This document shows, in pieces, positions 19,440 to 22,227 of a stretch of DNA of 22,227 bases. The stretch's first letter is position 1. Each line of letters starts with the position of its first letter. Below the pieces are notes generated by a model, which had not been told where the DNA came from, ran no database searches, and was given only the letters and a program-made list of their open reading frames with translations. The position numbers were made by a program, and so were the translations under genes. Source of the stretch: Heterotrichella gracilis (lineage: Eukaryota > Sar > Xanthophyceae > Tribonematales > Xanthonemataceae); NCBI GenBank assembly GCA_032358255.1, contig JAULBX010029335.1, positions 1 through 22,227 on the forward strand, read 5' to 3'.

Positions 19440-20500
19440 GGGGAGGTGCGAAAGGGGGGGGGAGGCGTTGCCTATAATGTACCTTCACGCATCTGGACAT
19501 GTAGAGTGGATGAAGCAATGATTTATTTGAATGACACCACTTGCCAGGAGTGCGATGTGGGTAGAGGTGGTGGCATGGACGGTGGGTATGCGCACGGAAG
19601 TGATCCAAGCTTCTTTGTTTACTCAGCACGTTTTTGTACTCCAAGTTCAATTCGGTTGTTTTTGCACCCGGCTGGGAGTGCACATGCCTAGGTTCGAGGC
19701 ATGGGGTAGAATCTTCAGACTATGAGGTCGGTGGCAATGGGGTGGAGATGGAACAGCAGGTAGCAAGCACCAAGGTGTGGCTGGGGATTTGCCAGTCAGC
19801 CAACACATCCAAGTGCAACACTCATCACCAGCAACTCTGGCACGTGATGGTTGGCATTGCGAGTGGACCGTCTCCATTCTTGCGAACTTTTTGGGAGTGT
19901 GATGCAGTCACGTTGGCATTTATTTTTTTGATAGGCCTGGCCCAGGGGTCCCGAAGGCTGTTTCTTGGACCAACCTCCAATTTGTCCGGAACTGAGGCAG
20001 CCCTGAAGGCACTGAATGCTGCACTCCCATCGTTGATCTATAGCTATGGTAGAATAGCAATTCATCCAAGACAATCAGGTTCGGAAGTAGTTTGTTACAT
20101 TACATGGCACGGCACCATGGCAGGTAGATGCCTTGTAAATTACCAACTCAGGAGGGTGCAAGGATTATTTTAATAGTAATGTCAATATAGGCATTAATGA
20201 CAACTGTTAATTGCAATGTGCAATCGAAATGTTGCTGGTATACATTCCAATTTGATGCGGCATTTCATTCCTCCACCTTCAGTGAACGCCACCAACTTAG
20301 CTGTGTCACATCGCACTGGCTTCGCATGCAGACATGTTTCGTCTGGTTAAACCTTTGGGACTCAGGCGTTTTCTTGTAAGTTGTACGTTTTGGCACGTGT
20401 GACTAAGGTGTGTGCCACCCTTTGCATGTGTGTAAGGCAACTGAGCGCCTATCCTCTTGTTACAAACACAGCCACATGCCAAGCACACGTTCTTTATGTG
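19440..20500. other. ABCG 3' UTR and intergenic sequence
   Basis: No gene I can support. A TGTAA at 20134-20138 could end the ABCG transcript, implying a 3' UTR near 700 bases; a second is at about 20376. An open frame of 179 codons (19634-20173, +) starts with TTG and has no recognisable domain. Confidence 0.4.
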
Positions 20501-20599
20501 CGGTTGTCGAGCAGTGGTTCACTGTGGGAAGCCTCCCACAGCCCCCACCTCGCCCACATATCGAAGCATGTGCATTATCCTATTCAACAAAGATACAGC

Positions 20600-21292
20600 G
20601 GCCAGTCTGCCAGCCCAGCTCCCCCTTGCCCTTTATGCCGTCTTCCAGATGGCATTGCCCACTGTCTTGGAGCATGCAAACACCCCGAGGTCCATGCCCT
20701 CATCACAGCCAGGCACGGCACCTTGCTCACTCCATCTCCACAACCATAGGGAGTTCCAACGTTGGCAATTGCCTCCTGTTCACAGATGCAGAAACTCACC
20801 CACCCCGTTACACTCAGCTACCAATCTGGTTAGTGCCCCCTCAGCACCAGGCCACCAAGCCTGATATTATCATGATCACTCATGCTGACAAAAATGCTCT
20901 GCATACTCGGACCACAGCCCTGCCCGGAGCCCACATTCATCTCCTGAAGGTCAAGTGCCCCAATAAATTTGGCATTCATCGCACAGTTGTTGGAGCACTC
21001 AACCAGCACACAGGACAGGCCACCCATCTCAGACCTGATGACCTGGCTACCCACCTTAGAACCGCTGGCTGGAGACTCTCCTACGGTAACCTGCCATGCA
21101 CTACTTATTGACAACACCGGCATTGTCCCAGTTTCTACGCTTGACGCCCTGACTGCTATAGGCTTAGCCCCACATATGATTGCCAACCTGATTCCTGAGT
21201 TGCAACTCCTTGCTATTAAAGGCTCCTATGCTGTGTACACTCAGTTGAACGCCAACCCCTGCATGCCATGCCTGCGGGCATTGGCTGATTAG
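20600..21292 (+). pseudogene. Frameshifted retrotransposon ORF2 C-terminus
   Basis: Three + strand frame segments carry the element's C-terminal protein in order: frame 2 to about 20730, frame 1 to about 21085, then frame 2 to the stop. At least two frameshifts make it non-functional. The order of segments matches the C-terminal region of algal LINE proteins as I remember it. Confidence 0.65.
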
Positions 21293-21295
21293 ACC

Positions 21296-21405
21296 TCAAG
21301 GCCTATCCTCGACGAGCCGTTCTGGCTAGTGTGGTGCCCTGATGCGAGCCAGTGGCCCCCTAACTGAGCCTCTGTGCGTTCTCTTTCTTTCTTCCTTTCT
21401 TTCTT
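21296..21405 (+). repeat. Retrotransposon 3' tail, copy d of the short repeat family
   Basis: GAGCCGTTCTGGCTAGTGTGG, CCCTGATGCGAGCCAGTGG, GCCTCTGTGCGTTCTC and CTTT units, beginning directly after the ORF2 stop codon. It is the link between the full element and copies a-c. Confidence 0.85.
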
Positions 21406-21531
21406 ATATAAACTTCAGTTGCAGACGTGCAAATTGTGAGTGCTGATGGCACAGTGAATCACTGGGGTGTTGGCAGGAATGTATTAAATTCATTTAGGTG
21501 GACAGGCTTGAACGCAAATGTTGCACAGTTC

Positions 21532-21613
21532 ATTTGTTTGTACCTTTTGCAACAGGCAGGTGAACACATGCCTGTTGCAACATGCCTGTTGCAAAAGGTG
21601 CAAACAAACAAAT
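21532..21613. repeat. Long near-perfect hairpin (inverted repeat)
   Basis: The left arm 21532-21558 (ATTTGTTTG, TACCTTTTGCAACAGGCA) is the reverse complement of the right arm 21583-21613, apart from four extra bases and one mismatch. The 24-base loop holds an extra copy of TGCCTGTTGCAA, so the right arm is partly duplicated and alternative pairing is possible. Confidence 0.85.
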
Positions 21614-21619
21614 AAAGGG

Positions 21620-22227
21620 CATTCCAAGCCGCCATTTAAGGTACATAACCTACATCCTGAAAACCTAGAAATTCCCTCACTGAACCCACACGCACAGCCC
21701 ATTTTTCAAGGGTAAACCAACATATAAAAGTCAAACCCCCTTGTGCAGGAAAGGAAGACTTGAGAACAATCGTTTGGGAAATTCCTTTCGCCTAAATCTA
21801 AAATATGTTGCCCACTGGAATGACACTGTGCCATACATAGAACGTGTAAACCATCACACTGGAACGCCCACAAGAAATTTATCCCTAAAAACACACACTC
21901 ACCCCAGCGCTACACACTAGCAAAAAGTATGCAATGTCACAAACAATCAACACAGAAAGGCATCCTAGGCTTTACTGCCTTAGAATACAATGTCACTAGA
22001 AAATCCAAGGGATTCAAATTTCTAGGTATCTGCAAAGTCCTCGCCACGATGGCAAATCGACACACCACCTTCACGAGTTAAAACCGCAGGAGTATATCCA
22101 AAATGTGCACACCATCCAACTGATGTGACAGTGAGGTGGCCTAACCCTTCAACCCCCCACTCTTTATCCTATACCTGCAGCAACGCCATCGAGCTGCACA
22201 TAACCCACCAGCCCCACTAGCTGAACC
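21620..22227. other. No gene seen
   Basis: No open frame beyond about 60 codons, no recognisable motif and no repeat shared with the rest of the window. It could be an intron or UTR of a gene beyond the right edge. Confidence 0.45.

Larger units (their letters stand above)
20540..21410 (+). mobile_element. Non-LTR retrotransposon fragment (LINE ORF2 C-terminus and 3' tail)
   Basis: A zinc-knuckle segment at 20627-20677 reads CPLCRLPDGIAHCLGAC (C-x2-C-x7-H-x4-C), followed by ITARHGTLL. This layout is typical of the region after the reverse transcriptase in chlorophyte LINE-like elements. The reading then shifts frame near 20730 and gives ATKPDIIMITHADKN and AHIHLLKVKCPNKFG, shifts again near 21085, and gives HALLIDNTGIVPVSTLDALT and a stop at 21290-21292. 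The remaining tail (21296-21405) matches the short repeats at 8.6-9.05 kb and ends in CTTT units. Reverse transcriptase and endonuclease domains are absent, so this is a dead, 5'-truncated copy. The 5' boundary is approximate. Confidence 0.75.

Noticed and set aside
19634-20173. 179-codon + strand open frame after the ABCG gene
   Set aside because: It begins with TTG, has no ATG-led family resemblance and lies where the 3' UTR is expected.

Overview
This window looks like nuclear DNA of a green alga, most likely a chlorophycean or volvocalean relative. The genes are split into many short exons with GT-AG introns, often phase 0. Candidate polyadenylation signals of the chlorophyte type (TGTAA) follow several genes. 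Introns are C- or G-rich and carry algal/plant telomere-like CCCTAA motifs. The retroelement fragment resembles elements common in chlorophyte genomes. Haematococcus-like is a guess; there is no rRNA or organelle marker to settle it. All exon models below were joined by hand from splice motifs, frame continuity and conserved motifs, without transcript support.

Layout, left to right. (1) About 237-1319 (+): 3' end of a gene resembling glycosyltransferase family 90 (CAP10/POGLUT-like), running off the left edge, with a C-terminal Ala-Val transmembrane helix written by a GCGGTG microsatellite. (2) About 3752-1902 (-): a small DUF1824-like gene, probably plastid-targeted, convergent with gene 1. 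(3) 4515-7672 (+): a nine-exon prolyl 4-hydroxylase with a signal anchor, divergent from gene 2. (4) 8560-9055: three short copies of a dispersed repeat ending in a CTTT-rich tail. (5) 13021-9113 (-): a coiled-coil gene whose last exon runs into about 2.2 kb of coding minisatellite (Ala-Cys-Asp repeats) that changes reading frame twice. (6) 14423-19439 (+): a complete ten-exon ABCG half-transporter of 713 residues, divergent from gene 5. (7) About 20540-21410 (+): a 5'-truncated, frameshifted C-terminal remnant of a non-LTR retrotransposon, whose 3' tail is the same sequence as the short repeats in (4). (8) 21420-22227: no gene seen, but a strong hairpin.

The genes do not form an obvious pathway. 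The GT90-like enzyme and the prolyl hydroxylase could both act on secretory or cell-wall glycoproteins, which is inference only.

The most unusual signal is at exon edges. In the ABCG gene (introns 7, 8 and 9) and the DUF1824-like gene, the introns hold decayed second copies of the neighbouring exon edge, splice site included, interspersed with CCCTAA-like motifs. Next in interest are the frame-drifting Ala-Cys-Asp coding minisatellite and the retrotransposon tail shared with short 5'-truncated copies.
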